Part shown: piece by piece, positions 22,646 to 34,834 of the stretch
How the letters are laid out: every line of letters begins with the position of its first letter
How positions within the stretch are numbered: position 1 is the stretch's first letter
Source of the DNA: Paralithodes platypus
Taxonomy: Eukaryota; Arthropoda; Malacostraca; Decapoda; Lithodidae
NCBI GenBank assembly: GCA_032716605.1
Contig: CM064571.1
Coordinates: 20,087,371 to 20,151,370, forward strand
DNA length: 64,000 nucleotides
Direction: 5' to 3'
Notes under the pieces: generated by a model
Told to the model about the DNA's origin: nothing
Seen by the model: the letters and a program-made list of their open reading frames with translations, nothing else
Database searches by the model: none
Program-made: the position numbers and the translations under genes

Positions 22646-24845
22646 CCATTACTTTGGATATTTAAAAGAAGTTTCATCCCATTAGTTTGGCGATAATAAA
22701 CGCTTCACCTCATTCCGGTGTCAGATATTTTGTTATCTTACATAAAATGTCTAATTTATTTAATAGTATTTAATATTAAGTAGTATTCATTGATTAACTA
22801 ACAACATACTGACTGGTTGGATTGAAATGTAAATAATAGCCTATGACAAGTACATCAGGAATCATTTATTTCATTAACCCTCTCGGTATGATGACTCTCC
22901 TGTTTACATGTTATCCCACCTAACAAATTAACTGTATTTAGCTTCTAAATAACGTCTCCGTAATAGTACTTATATCAATCTCCAGTAGTTACAATGAATT
23001 TAGATTAACTTATTATACCAACCATGCTTTCTTGCAAGATGATTTAGTTAAGTAAGCTTAACAACGGGAACAAATAGTGAAGTAGCCTACAGAGAAGGGA
23101 GGCAGATAAACCGTAATTTGATTGGGGATCAGTATAAAGTGACCCGTCGAACGTTCATGGGAGAGAAAAAGGAAAAATAATCGATCGATGCGCCCCCGTA
23201 TTAGGAAGGATCTTGCGACTTTTAGCGCTCTCCAAACAGTGCCGCATAAAACCCGTTGTATAACCCAAAGTAGCCATAACCTTGTAATTACGGTAGGAAA
23301 TGCAAGCAAATTAATTGTTTTAACTTATATATTGTGTGAAATAGTATCTTTTGGTGATTAGCATGCGCCAAAAATATGCTTTCGCTTTAAAACAAAACAA
23401 TAATAAAACAATATATTTAAGTCACTCATGGTCAACTTACATTTTCTTTCATGGTCTCTAATGTAAAAGAAAACGCCTGACATTACGTAACTGATCATTG
23501 TTATGCATACCACAAGCATACCTTCTCTTCGCTCGATAATTATAATACCTACTGTATGTTGTGCTTGTTGTGTATTGATGACGGCAAACTTGATTATACT
23601 TGATATAATAAAGAGTTATATGTGATTGGGGTGTGTTTATCCTAGTCGCTATTATTGATGTAATCCAATTTCAGAGCCGTTTTTTTCTTCTGAAGATGGT
23701 ATTTCCGAGTTTATTGTCTCCCAGCGTATACTGCACGGTTGTTGTTTTGTTTCGGTGAATATGCCTACCAACGCTTCATGTACTGTACATACTGTACAAT
23801 ATTGTTCAATGTTCACATGCAACAAATATCTATGCACGCTTGTATTTTATAGCCTACCGGTACATTATAATTATGTGGTTATTAGGCCTATTGTTATTTT
23901 AAAAAATCTATCAGCGTTTCATGTAATGTTCAATGTTCATATCACATATGGTACACTTATAGAAGTGCACGTGACACTTTTATTGATTACCGTATGACTT
24001 AACTGTACCGGTACCTTTAATTCATTAAAGTAGTTATCAGACAATTTTTCTAGGCGAGTAGCCTAATCTAAGCGCCAATTGGTGCAATATTCGGTTAAAT
24101 TGCAGTTGATGGTCCACCACAGCCACAGTAATTTATGGATATAACTCCTTATGGATATGTAGTAGCAACTAACCTAACCAAAGTAAGTTTAAATCAAAAT
24201 AGCTTCAGTATGTTTTATCATCACAAGGTAGGCCTAGTTAAGAAGTGAATATGCCTAAAACCTAAACATGTACCGAAAATACTAATTTTGATTACCGTAC
24301 CGAAAATAACGATTGAACATCAATTTATATAAAATCGATAAATTACTAAATCTCTATGAAACTAAAAAAAAAAAAAACGCACTCGCACAATACTTATATA
24401 CTCCACTGTATTGCATAATTATCGAAAATTGAAAAACAATTGCGTTTCTAAGTGGTTATTGGAAACTTCTAATAGCGTCAGTAAATTAAGATAGTTTTAA
24501 TGATGGGGCTTTAATATTTCACACAGGCTAGTAGCTAGCTATCAACACTGAAACAGCTCTTCTTCCTTTTAACATCAAGGATTTTATATTGCTAATAGAA
24601 AGTCCCAATCAACAAGATGTTAGTCTACTACTTTTAATGCCTATCATTGTTCATCTCCGAAAAATGTCGAAAACTGTATAGAGGATACAATTCTGATTAT
24701 TGATAATGAGTGGGGGTTGCAGGGTCTGGTAAATATATCTGGAACCATACCGGTAAGTTAGGAACGATACCTGAACGTAAATGCGGGGAAGCGTAAGGTT
24801 ATAGCATAGTCTATGAAAGTCACAGATTTTGAGGTAAGGTTAACT
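22646..24845. other. unique AT-rich intergenic DNA
   Basis: No repeat family or exon recognised apart from a possible MITE-B end at 22878. CpG occurs mainly in scattered ACCGGTA words. Confidence 0.5.
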
Positions 24846-24849
24846 GGTC

Positions 24850-25415
24850 ATGTTATGGAGAATGTCCGCTCATTTAAATAATTGAGCAGTGTGACGACTA
24901 AAGATGGGAGTATGGAGGATGAAGTGCGGAAGAGGTGCAACAGGAGAAAAGGGTTGTAGGAACGCTGAAAGCCATGACAAGGAACAGGGTGGTCAGCATG
25001 GAAGTAAAAAAGTATTTTCATGATAGTGTGGTAATCCCGACATTGACGTACAGGAGTGAAGCATGGACGTTGCTGGAGAGGCACAAATCAAGAGTATGAA
25101 GGGTGGAAATTAGTTATTTGAGAAGTGCGTGTGGAGTTAAAAGGAGAGATAGACAGATGAATGAGGAAGTATGAGAGCATTGTGGTGGGGATGTGCTGGC
25201 AGCTGGAGTGTGAAAAGGAACACCTTGAGATGGTTCTTCGGCCATGGAACACCTTGAGATGGTTCTTCGGCCATGTGGAACGTATGGAAAGCAAGATAAT
25301 AAGAGTGTACGAGAGTGAGGTGAAAGGACAGAGAAGAGACAGATCGAAAATTAGGTGGAAGGATGAAGTTGAAAGCTATATGAGTGAAAGCGGTGTTAGA
25401 TGGAAGGAGGGATTT
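24850..25415 (+). pseudogene. degenerate RTE-like LINE relic (RT C-terminal region)
   Basis: Across several frames the translation reads SVTTKDGSMEDEVRKRC, VVGTLKAMTRNRVVSMEVKK, SVVIPTLTYRSEAWTLLE, VEISYLRSACGVKR and LRWFFGHVERMESK in this order. That is the characteristic tail of RTE/BovB-type reverse transcriptases (TSDG.. / P.LLYGAE.W / MLRWMCGV.R / LRWYGHV). Stops and frame changes interrupt it, and a ~33-bp segment (AACACCTTGAGATGGTTCTT plus CGGCCATG) is tandemly duplicated at 25220-25275. Assignment is by motif order from family knowledge, not search. Confidence 0.72.
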
Positions 25416-25880
25416 CAGCTGACAGAGGTACATGGGGCGATTAATTTGTGTCCACCCCTTCAGGGATCATGGTCTCTGCAAAGATATATACTGTAGATTA
25501 TACAATAGAATAGCCTACCGTTTATTCCACCAAACATGCTGCAAACATCCATGTTTAGCACACATGCAAAAGTTAGGTCCATTTGTGAACAGAAATAATG
25601 CGGAATTAGAATTACGAGTAGGCTACCCGGTACTACATTTTTGCCGTGTGACAGCCAAGAGTTTTAGCATTTTTTTCCTTTGATATAGCCCTACAGTGTT
25701 GTTTCATAGCAAGGACGGTAGGAAATGGGTATTTATCCATCATCCAACAATCTATAGGCTAAACACGGCCCCGACTAGCGGAGAGGGCTATGAAGATCAG
25801 TGAAAATTTAGGGTTAAAGAGGATAGAAAGGGTATAAGCTCTATTAAGCAATAACCGTTTGCAATGGAACAGAATCTATT
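25416..25880. other. unique intergenic DNA
   Basis: No gene or repeat family recognised. Confidence 0.4.
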
Positions 25881-25885
25881 GAGGA

Positions 25886-26345
25886 AGGGGCTTTGCCCCC
25901 TTCACCCCCAATGACTTATTGTCATCATCATATAGCCTAGCCTTATATTACCAGCAGGGGCAAATAACGCAATGAGTTGTGTTATTGGGCGTACGTCGTG
26001 TAAACACGTAAGTTGATGTCAAACAGCGGGGGAGTGGGTGCAGCAGCCCCCACCCATAGCCTAATACTAGGATAGGTTAGGTAAGGTTGTTAGGTTAGGC
26101 TAATGTCCTTTCAAAGGGGTATAGTAAACACTAGTATACTGTATACCCGGTCAGAGGTAGGTGATACGCCCGATAACACAACTCTTGCCCAAATAACAGC
26201 AGTCAAATTAGAAACTAATGTAACTGCGAGTGTGTGCCTCCCTCACCCCCCATGACTTATTGTCATCATCATATAGCCTATATTACCAGCAGGGGCAAAT
26301 AACAGGAGTCAAATTAGACGGGAATGTAACTGTGAGCGTGTGGCT
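25886..26345. repeat. diverged local tandem duplication
   Basis: ATGACTTATTGTCATCATCA and the following ATAGCC ... ACCAGCAGGGGCAAATAAC occur at about 25909-25970 and 26250-26303. AGTCAAATTAGA ... AATGTAACTG also occurs twice (26204, 26308). A related TAGGTTAGGTAAGGTTGT motif lies between. Confidence 0.8.
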
Positions 26346-28230
26346 AGCCTATGTAAACAAGGCGCGGACCGCTAATACAACTCTTACCAAAAAATAAACC
26401 ATCGGAACTGCATTAGGCTATATGGGCACTTACCGTCAAAAGCAAAAATAGGCCTACTTATTATAACTCCCTATCGACGAAGACGATGGTAAAACTGGCA
26501 AAATAGATCGATGCTGATTTGGGATTGTCCGCTATGATTCATAGGCTATTAGGCCTAGTCTATAGGCTAGCCATCAATCAAGCAATTGAGACCAAATATG
26601 AAGGACATGCGGCTGCCGTGAAGAACCTACATTGCCATGGTAACCACTATCCAGCACTATTTAGTTGATGGATGACTAAAGGTAAAATGGGTGATTCGAC
26701 AGGAGGCTAGGCTAGGCTAGCCTATAGACATTTGGTGTTACCGTGTTGAAGTTAACGAATTTATCGTAACGCATGGGCTAACTCACAGTTAGCCTAGGCT
26801 AGGCCTACTTCTTTTAATATTTTTTTCGCAACACAGTAAAATATAATGCGCAATAGGAATCTTACGTCAGCTAGTTTATGTTTCACTGAATATAAAACGT
26901 GACGAACGAGTATTACAAGTGCCTGATTACGAAAGAGTAAACAAAACATTACACTTACTTCGTACGGTATTATCCCGTCATTTCGGTAGTAACTTGATAT
27001 GCCAGGTTGTTGGAGAGTTTGTGCAGACATTATAATCACCGGAAGTATATTATAGCCTGCAACATGTACCGGATACCGATAAGCCCAGCAGCCAATCACC
27101 CGTCACTCCATCAACGTAAACACCGCGTGACTGACTGACCGAGTCAACTCGGACTCAACCGACTCACCGAGTGACCGTTGGAAATTTAGACTCGGAATCG
27201 GGATGGTTTGGTAGTGTTGTCGTCTGCAGTTTTACCATCTCACTGGACTCCCAAAAAACAGCGAATTTAACATAGTTTGGCGAATTTCCTATACAAAATC
27301 TTCAGGTTTACGAGATCGTTAGTTTGTCCTACAAAACCTATTAGATTGGGATAGGTTTGGCTAATGTTTTGCAATCTAAGGCCAGAGGATGCAGTTTAAT
27401 TCTGATACACACGTTTTTGAAGCTGTCTTGGGCTGAAATGAAACATCTTATTAAAGTTATTAAGTTAAATTGTACAGTACCTGATATTTGTATTTCAGAG
27501 GTTCCTTTAAAGTTGCTCGAGGCTTCAAAATGTATCAGAGTTAATGACCGCGATTGTACAGTATAAAGTCCTGGAGATTCACAGGTCATGTGCAGAACAG
27601 TATTTGTGTATATATAAATAGTAGCCTATAAGGTTTATCGACGCTAGAGGTATAATGTCTCAATGTGTAGGTTCTATGCCGAAAACCCAATGGTTAAAAC
27701 CCCAACCACTTCTATGAAAAGTGGACGAATCCCCAATCACCACCACCATATAGGCTATTCACCTAAACTAACCTAACCAGGGTGCTGTGGATTGAGCAGT
27801 GTGCAAAATGAAAGTAATGTGTGTTTGCAATCATATAATTGTTTTATTATATATTTTATATAGGCTTTGTCTACTTTTGATTTAAGAGGTTGGGTCCGCT
27901 GGGATTTTGTCCGAAACCCCAATGGGTAATGAGTACAGTATTCTAGACAATTAAAAGGGTATAGAAAGGGGTAATTCTAAATATTGTTTTATTGGTTGCA
28001 TAACATAGTCTTATGTAACTGGTCTGAATATGATGAATGCAAAAGAGTGCTGCTATCAAGTCGAACAGTGATCATGGAGTGACTAGGAAGGAAGAGTAGG
28101 CTATATGAACACTACTGTACTAGGAAAACAAATGATAGACAAGTGAGATATAAAACTAAAGACATGAACGAAAGAGTATAAGGAGAGGAATGGACAAAAT
28201 ATAGAGGGGGAGGATTGATTGATACAAGGG
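26346..28230. other. unique AT-rich intergenic DNA
   Basis: No gene supported. The open frames at 26794-27099, 27341-27589 and 27357-27566 show no domain or splice context. 27120-27180 carries a short repetitive GACTGACCGAGTCAACTCGG stretch. Confidence 0.45.
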
Positions 28231-28237
28231 ACTGTGG

Positions 28238-28340
28238 GGTTCTCGAAAAGAGGATCCAAGCCTGACGCTAATCTTGACTTACAGTGTGTTTGCTTAATAA
28301 TCCAGAAGGGTTGATAGCCTCTGAAGTCCTATAACTAATT
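28238..28340 (+). repeat. Rep-H copy
   Basis: GGTTCTCGAAAAGAGGATCC ... CTTGACTTACAGTGTG ... AATAATCCAGAAGGGTTGAT. Confidence 0.85.
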
Positions 28341-29269
28341 GGTTGATAGGAAAACATGGCACCGCAACAATAAGGTCATATGGCGCCGGACAAGCTCAAA
28401 TGCATGCCGAAAAACTCAAAAACTCAAAACTGCATGACGAATACGAGACAAGATAAGCCTAAATGCAATGCAATCATAAACAGTGACAAGGGTAAAGAAT
28501 AGATTACGAAATATTAGTAGTTCTAATGTAGTTTTGGATTAAAATACCCTTTGAAGATCATTACGCGTTTTAACAGTTTATTTTGGCTATCATTAGAAGA
28601 TTTTATACCGCTTAGGAAGACTACCAAAGAAGTATGACGTCACCGTAACCTCACAACAAAGGTTGTTGGACCACAAACCTTCAGTTTAAATTCACACTAA
28701 ACAATTATAACAGCAGATATAGGCTATATATTTTATTCACAGATAAATATCGGATATTTTAGACCATGACAGGGTTTCTTGAATCTAGTCCAGTACCACA
28801 GAGCTCTGTATATCAATAATAAAACATCAAGAATTATCAGATAACTAAGTTATTTTTATGATGTGATTTGGTTTTAATGAGTAACCTACATAAAAGCTAC
28901 CAGATTAAAATTATCATTATTAAGGGGGGGGGGGGGACACATCTAATAATGGACTGTAAGCTCAAATTCAGTTATTCAAAATCTATATCAATGGATAGTA
29001 GACAGTGCTAATTTATAGTGCACACTCTAATGCAGTAACTGAAGATCTCCGACACTGGGCATGCTCAACATCTGCTTGTGTGACCCTGGCTTTACTCAGA
29101 ACCTGTCTCAACAGCTTCGGAAAATCATTATGTAATGACACTATTTTCCTATATTCTGGCTAACAATGGATGTTTTTATAGTTTAAGAAATAGACTCCAT
29201 GTCAACTACAGTAAATTGAATACTATTACAAGTAACTAAAACTAGAAAAGACCTCTTCCAGCAAAAAGG
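28341..29269. other. spacer, possible 3' UTR of the minus-strand peptide gene
   Basis: Contains a partial MITE-B-like stretch (28550-28625) and a G run at 28925. A TTTATT at about 28733, i.e. AATAAA on the minus strand, is a possible but distant polyadenylation signal. No coding sequence seen. Confidence 0.4.
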
Positions 29270-29412
29270 TTAAGCTCCTCCGGTGTTGTCAGCTTCTCCA
29301 GTGTTGCCAGATCCTCCACCAGTGTCCTTGGAGGGTGATGGTTCAGGTTTAGGGCCAGGACGCGGGCGGGGAAAGGCACCCACCTTCTGCAGGTCAGTAA
29401 GGTCAGGGAGGC
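29270..29412 (-). CDS. exon 2 (terminal) of the secreted peptide gene
   Basis: Acceptor TCTCTGCAG just upstream. Read in phase 1 it gives LPDLTDLQKVGAFPRPRPGP and a Gly-rich tail to TAA at 29272-29270. Another frame is also open through the exon but has no matching upstream exon. Confidence 0.58.
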
Positions 29413-32400
29413 CTGCAGAGATGAAAACATTAATTGATGTGTGAACATAAGGGATGATTTGTATATATTTATTAATTAATACATTTATTTATAAATTATT
29501 GTCTTTAGTTTCCTCTCAAAACCACCATCAAGCTTTAAAAAAATAACCCCATAATCCTTGAACAAGATAAATTTGTAAATTTTTTGGTAGAAAAATTTCC
29601 CGATAAAGGCCAGTCCTCCTAAATTACAGCCTAACCGGGGAAAAAAAATATATCTAAATGGAACAAAAATCTTAAAAACGCCAAACTGATGGAGCGAACG
29701 TCTTTAACCCTTTCCCTGCGGGAGACATTCCCAAACGCCATGGCAATTTACAGCAATTGACAGGCTTTTAACCCTTAAAAAGCGGCTCACCACATAAGTC
29801 GTTTTTAATAAAGCTGGACTATGTGGCGGCGCTCGACATAGGTCGAGTGGCAATTTCAGCACGTAATGTTGCTGAGAGAGAGAGACAAGTGGTGGCAGGA
29901 GACTAGCGAGCGTATGACTGCTCCAGACCACCGCGGCGAACCTACTGACACGAATCTCAGCTCCCTCCTCCCTCTCTCACTCGCTATATACGGAATTGTA
30001 TCGGGAAAGTGGCTAATTACCTGCTTTTTGCACTCGCGTTGCACGGTTATTGCAAGAAAACTAGCCATCATAAAAGGATCGTTATGGTGTCATTCGAAAG
30101 CTCTGTTTATGCCCTTTCAGGGATAGATACTTGTTTTACGTTCTGGGTCTTATTTAGGCATGAAAATGATCACGTAAACAGCCCTATTTTGGCTAAAAAC
30201 ACCCCGCTGGGCGGTACATATAAATAAACCGCATAGGCCGCTAAAGAAGGGTTAAAGCCTCTAAAAGCCTGTAAGATTGAGGGCAAGGGAGCAGGAGTGC
30301 GACAGGCCACACCTCCGTCTCCCAGCCAAGCGGCCGTGGCACTGAAGGCTCTGAGTCAGAGTCTCGCGAGATATACAGTGCTGCCAAAGGCAAATGTAGT
30401 GAGATATTAGCGAGAATTGCTCATTTTAGAGAATTTCTATGGTAGCGCTGCAGGTGAACCCCATGAGCTACAAAGCTCGTTTTGGTGTAATTTTAAAGCT
30501 AGTTTCTTTTAATTTTTGCCTGAATACATTTAATTTAATTCAGACACTTGCCTAATCAATCAGGAGTGCCTGAATGAGCCCTAATATGGCGGAAATATGC
30601 CCGCAGCGTAAGTGTTAATCTCAAAACAAATGGTGCTAAACATAAGAGAAGAAGGTCCAGAAAAAACAAACAAACCTCCCCTTAAGGTTACTCTAGTCAT
30701 CATAATCGGCTAGAAATTGTCAAGTCCCAATTTATATTTTACTAAACTATGCCTTGACTAAAAACATCCGTGATTTAGCCTTTATTTCAGTTCCAACCAC
30801 TCGTGTTCTGTGAATATATTGCAACAATGATGCTGAAGGAGTTTATAAAGTAGTTGTAAGATACTGTAGATGTAGTGTAGAGGATATACAGTATGTTGTA
30901 GTGAGAGATGTTCTTATGTAGCTATAAGATAGATGTAGTGTAGAGGATATAGGTTGTAGTGAGAGATGTTCTTAGGTAGCTATAAGATAGATGTGGTGTA
31001 GGGGGTATAGATTATAGTGAGAGATGTAGTGTAGGGCATAAAGTTATAAGAGAACAAATAGGGATGTAGGGAAGAAGGGGTCTGCCTTGTATGGGCCAAT
31101 AGGCCTTCTGCAGATTTTCATTTTTCTTATGTTCTTATGTGTGTGTGGGTGTGTGGCAAAAACCAGCAATATCCTCATAATAATAGTTCAACATAACATC
31201 CTAATAACGCACAGTAAGAGGTCGGCTCAGATAGTGTTAAGCTGGAGATAATGCAACAGTAACATGACTAATGATATCGACAGTACTTATTCTGTACAGT
31301 TGCTCACATAAGTTCTCTTCCTCTCCGTGTTCTTATCCATGGAAATATAATGCGTATGATTGGATTACGAGCGCAGTATCTTATGCAGTGGTTAACTCCT
31401 CTGACTAGTCAACTGACAATTAAAAGAAACCACAGTCGCAAGGCATTCATACTAATTATACTTTCATACAATATTGCGAAGAGGAACAGAACGTATGTGG
31501 GCAGCAACTGTGCATGCCAGTGTAGATAAACGTATTAGGGGGTTGGGTTGGAGTGGGGTGTGTGTGTGTGTGGGGGGGGGCGGGGGGGGGGGTATAGCAC
31601 GAGAGATTTTATCGTCGAAAATGACAACGTATTTCCTGCAACATTTCAGAGAAACTAAACTGAAGGTAGTATAGTTACTGATAAATTCTTAGTTACCGAT
31701 AAATTCTTATATCAAGCAAGGTCTGATATCAAGTACATCTCACAAAAACACGTGAGCAACTAAATGTTTTATATCCCAGCCGACAGTCAGGACGAGTGTC
31801 CATGCTTTAATCCACTACACTATAAAACATAAATTCTTATATGTATATGTTATATAATAAGAGATGAGGAAATACACAAAGACAATGATAACAAGGTCCA
31901 TACAGCTAATGGCATCCTCTAATTACAAGTACTTTATAACAATTTAAGCGATTTTTCCGTCAATTTTTACGGACATTTGTTGTCTGGCAGCTTGGACATA
32001 TATGTTCCACATGTATTAAACTAGCTACCCTAATCTACCTTCGATCTAGTTTCTGATTCCAATGTATAAGAGCCTCAAAATAGTCAGAGACAAAATTTGC
32101 TCGTCGAAAATTGCCGGATAATGCGCTCGTGTGGCACCACTTTCAGTGTTGACCTGCTGTTGATTGAATAGCAGTGGAGAGGTATTCTGAGGCAGTAAAA
32201 TCCAGAGAGAAGGTGTTCGAGGTATTAACATATTTTACAAATAGCAGAATTGCCAAAGAAACTAGCAAGAAAAACAACTGTGTGACTCCGGCGTAACGCT
32301 ACATAGATCTATATATAGACCTACTGTAGTGCGCTGTATTAAGATGTTCATGGTGCCAGTTGTCATGGTAATGGTGCAACAGATATGGACCTGGCAAAAG

Positions 32401-32487
32401 TTATAGGACACTATCGTCACATTTATATGACGTTTATCAATCTTTCTATATATATATCCATCTACGGTACACACACACAGGCACATC

Positions 32488-32518
<31 letters not shown>

Positions 32519-33655
32519 GGTGTGTGGATCTGTAGATAGACAGATAGATAAATATAATAAATAGCCTAGCATACAAATCAGACCAACCCCTATAAACAAT
32601 CCTAAAAACACACACAACACCTGTCATAATCAAGCTTTAGTTCGGTTTGTTTAGGTTATCATGAGTATTCATGACTTGTGTGTGTGGCTGTAGATGATAA
32701 ACAAAAATACAGTAGCGATAACAATAAATATGTCGGTGTTCCATGCTTTTCTTTTCTTTTCTGTTTTTCTGTGTTGCCTTTAATAATTCTAATTTGGCTA
32801 ACATTGAACAATTAGACAGTTTTGGGAGGACTATGGGAATTGGAAGGTTAAATTATGTAATGTTTACGTCTTCGATTCCTCGAGGTCGTTTGCCGAGCTG
32901 AAAAATATAGTCTGATGATAGACAGAATACAATTAAGAAAGACAACATCTTATATTGACAAATTAACTAGTGAATCCCAGAAATTAGATCTGCATAAATC
33001 ATGTAGTTTATCGAAATAGCTTATGTTAAAATTGAATACGTGATACTGTGACCATAGTAACCCTTTGAGTACCAGCGACGTGTTCTATTTTATTCTAGCT
33101 ATATTTAGACGATATTATGCAGCTTAGGAAGGATCTGTGGTAGTTAAAAGGGTTGGTCGAGACAGTTTGAAGCCTTATTGTGGCTAGAGGTCCTTGCTAA
33201 ACTGAATTAAATCGTCTAATAATCGCCAGAATATGATAAAAAAGGACGTCCCTGGTACTGAATGGGTTAATCAAACTTAATTATTATGAACTTTGTAGCT
33301 TGATCTAATTGTCAATAAATGTCGTCACTGTAGCACAATATGTTATGCCTCCAAAAAATGTAGATCGATTTCTGTCCACAACTGTAGGAGAACGCAGCAT
33401 AGGTAGGTAGGTAGGTGAAGGTATTGAGGGATAAGCGTTTACAACGGCACCTCGTAGCTATTTTCTACTTTTCCTCTTTTCTGAAGAGGGGAGAAGGGGT
33501 TGGAGAGAGAGGAAGCTGTTGGAGTGGCTTTGTTACGTGTGTTAGCGTTTTCACTTACTCCTGACGGTCTCCAGTCCTTCATGTGGGGCGGCTAGGATCA
33601 CCTGAGCCACCAAGCCCACTACCAGGAGCCACAGAGTCACCTGACGAGCACCCAT
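29270..33655 (-). CDS. small secreted Pro/Gly-rich peptide, two exons (79 aa)
   Basis: Exon 1 (33655-33559) encodes MGARQVTLWLLVVGLVAQ followed by VILAAPHEGLETVR: a basic n-region, a leucine/valine core and a small-residue cleavage site after about residue 22-23, i.e. a clear signal peptide. It ends in phase 1 at a GTAAGT donor. Exon 2 (29412-29270) follows a TTCATCTCTGCAG acceptor, enters in the matching phase and ends in TAA, giving 97+143 = 240 nt = 80 codons exactly. The mature part of about 56 residues has no cysteine; it has an acidic start, then FPRPRPGPKPEPSPS, then a Gly/Asn/Asp-rich tail. Small secreted Pro-rich peptides of arthropods include antimicrobial peptides, but I do not recognise a family and assign no function. 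The intron is 4.1 kb and full of repeats. Exon pairing is my inference from phase, strand and spacing; transcript data could show extra exons. Confidence 0.6.
29704..30618. mobile_element. MITE-F1 nested in MITE-A
   Basis: Flanked by TTAA (29704-29707, 30615-30618). Ends TTAACCCTTTCCCTGCGGG and CCCGCAGCGTAAGTGTTAA are imperfect inverted repeats. It contains MITE-F2. No transposase frame, so non-autonomous. Confidence 0.8.
29768..30255. mobile_element. MITE-F2 nested in MITE-F1
   Basis: Flanked by TTAA (29768-29771, 30252-30255) with ends TTAACCCTTAAAAAGCGGC and GCCGCTAAAGAAGGGTTAA. Removing it restores GACAGGCTTTTAA joined to AGCCTCTAAAAGCCTG in F1. Confidence 0.82.
30850..31045. repeat. ~60-bp tandem repeat, about three copies
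   Basis: AGATAGATGTAGTGTAGAGG ... GTAGTGAGAGATGTTCTTA recurs with decay. Confidence 0.85.
31072..31142 (+). repeat. Rep-M copy (retroposon tail)
   Basis: GGGTCTGCCTTGTATGGGCC, AATAGGCCTTCTGCAG and CTTATGTTCTTATG. A diverged copy is at 43690-43765. The ending with TTCTTATG repeats looks like a retroposon 3' tail. Confidence 0.65.
31363..31525 (+). repeat. interspersed repeat shared with 54056-54680
   Basis: CAGTGGTTAACTCCTCTGAC ... AAACCACAGTCGCAAGGCAT ... GAGGAACAGAACGTATGTGG. At 54 kb the same sequence is expanded and interrupted. Confidence 0.75.
31944..32146. mobile_element. MITE-I copy
   Basis: AAGCGATTTTTCCGTCAATT at one end and ATTGCCGGATAATGCGCTCG / GTGTGGCACCAC at the other. Same layout as the copy at 34835-35052. 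Confidence 0.75.
32478..32530. repeat. (CA)n/(TA)n/(TG)n microsatellite
   Basis: Short compound repeat. Confidence 0.9.
33058..33270 (+). mobile_element. MITE-B copy
   Basis: AACCCTTTGAGTACCAGCGA CG ... TTTAGACGATATTATGCAG ... AAATCGTCTAATAATCGCCA ... GGTACTGAATGGGTTAA. Hairpin-like, about 213 bp. Confidence 0.88.
33411..33545 (+). mobile_element. SINE-P copy, 5' truncated
   Basis: GGTGAAGGTATTGAGGGATA ... GGAAGCTGTTGGAGTGGCTT. It abuts the donor site of the peptide gene's first exon. Confidence 0.8.
33559..33655 (-). CDS. exon 1 (signal peptide) of the secreted peptide gene
   Basis: 32 codons plus 1 nt. The ATG is the only start giving the hydrophobic leader. The donor GTAAGT lies at 33558-33553. 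The exon could alternatively belong to another secreted protein if the partner at 29270-29412 is wrong. Confidence 0.7.
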
Positions 33656-33845
33656 CACTAATATGTTGGCTCTTGGGGAAGTGGTATCAAACAGGTTCTC
33701 TTTAAGTGGTTCGGTTATGTCACTTGGACGGAGCAAGGAAACGCTGAACCTCCCTCTGTAAAGTCCGAGGTGCTACTGAGTCACTTCAACTTCCGCTAGG
33801 TCTGACCGTCAGTTGATGTGAGTCAGTATTCATTTGACAGCCAAC

Positions 33846-33995
33846 ATATTACACTGTGAAGGCTGATTTGCACGAGAGCATTTTCCCGCAAATTTATTAT
33901 GGCAGCTTCTGAAGTAGATATACTGTATGTAAGACTTGTGTTACTCAAAATGATCTACCTCGCATCTAGCTGCCGATACGAGTGTAGGTTAACAG
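33846..33995. mobile_element. MITE-I fragment
   Basis: TTTGCACGAGAGCATTTTCC CG ... GGCAGCTTCTGAAGTAGATA. Confidence 0.6.
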
Positions 33996-34155
33996 TTTAA
34001 TATTGCCAGAACAAACATGAGGATACAAAATGGCCAGAAAAGACTCTCGTGTAAAATGGTGTTAGAGGGAAAGTGGGGTGAGAGCCGGATGCAACGCCTT
34101 TATACAACACCTATAAACAACACCTTTATACAACACCTATATACAACACCTCCCA

Positions 34156-34493
34156 TTAAGGGGAGATGGAGGGTGTTTTTCTGGTCCCCCTTCTTACTCA
34201 TGTTTAGCCCCAGTAGTTTTCAAATTTTAATACGCTCGACCCATTAGTTTGTCGTTTTTAAAACCTTTCATCCCATTTTCATATCAATATCAAGACCTTT
34301 CGTGCCATTGAGGTGTAATTTTGTTTCCTGGTGAGCAAGAGCGAACCTGTAATTTTAAGAGAAACCGGCCTTCGACTGGGACATTTATCGATAGAAAAAT
34401 GTACACATTTATCTTGAAGGTTTAGCGAGGAAACTAAACAATAAATGAATATATACATAAATAGACCCCCAAAAATAACAACATTCCCCTTAA
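34156..34493 (+). mobile_element. MITE-A copy bounded by TTAA
   Basis: Starts TTAAGGGGAGATGGAGGG at 34156, ends CCCCTTAA at 34493; contains GAAACCGGCCTTCGACTGGG. Confidence 0.9.
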
Positions 34494-34623
34494 CAAAGCC
34501 CGGGGGAACAAACACACAAAGCCAGGCATATATTACACCAAATAAACAATGCAAGGTACACTACTGTACGTCATATCCTGGCACGACTTGCATGATTGTC
34601 GTGTTAGATATACAGCACATCCC

Positions 34624-34634
<11 letters not shown>

Positions 34635-34718
<84 letters not shown>

Positions 34719-34735
34719 CAGTATATATATATATT
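34635..34735. repeat. (TA)n microsatellite
   Basis: About 75 bp of TA, with ACAGTATATAT interruption, then a T run. Confidence 0.97.
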
Positions 34736-34834
34736 TTTTTTTTCTTCACTAATGCGTCATAATCTTCAAAGGGTTAGTCTAGAAGTTGCCAGGTGAGAAT
34801 TAATGAAAATAATTCCAGTGGTGTGATTGTGTGT

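Larger units (their letters stand above)
29447..30685 (-). mobile_element. MITE-A copy split by nested elements
   Basis: MITE-A sequence at 29447-29703 resumes at 30619-30685 (CTCAAAACAAATGGTGCTAA ... CTCCCCTTAA). The interruption is MITE-F1, flanked by TTAA on both sides. Confidence 0.85.

Noticed and set aside
22646..28230. Candidate unannotated exons in the quiet AT-rich region
   Set aside because: Open frames are under 110 codons, without domains, conserved repeats or paired splice signals.
29242..29448. 68-codon minus frame overlapping the peptide gene's exon 2
   Set aside because: Different frame from the one that joins in phase to the signal-peptide exon; its N-terminal part lies upstream of the splice acceptor.
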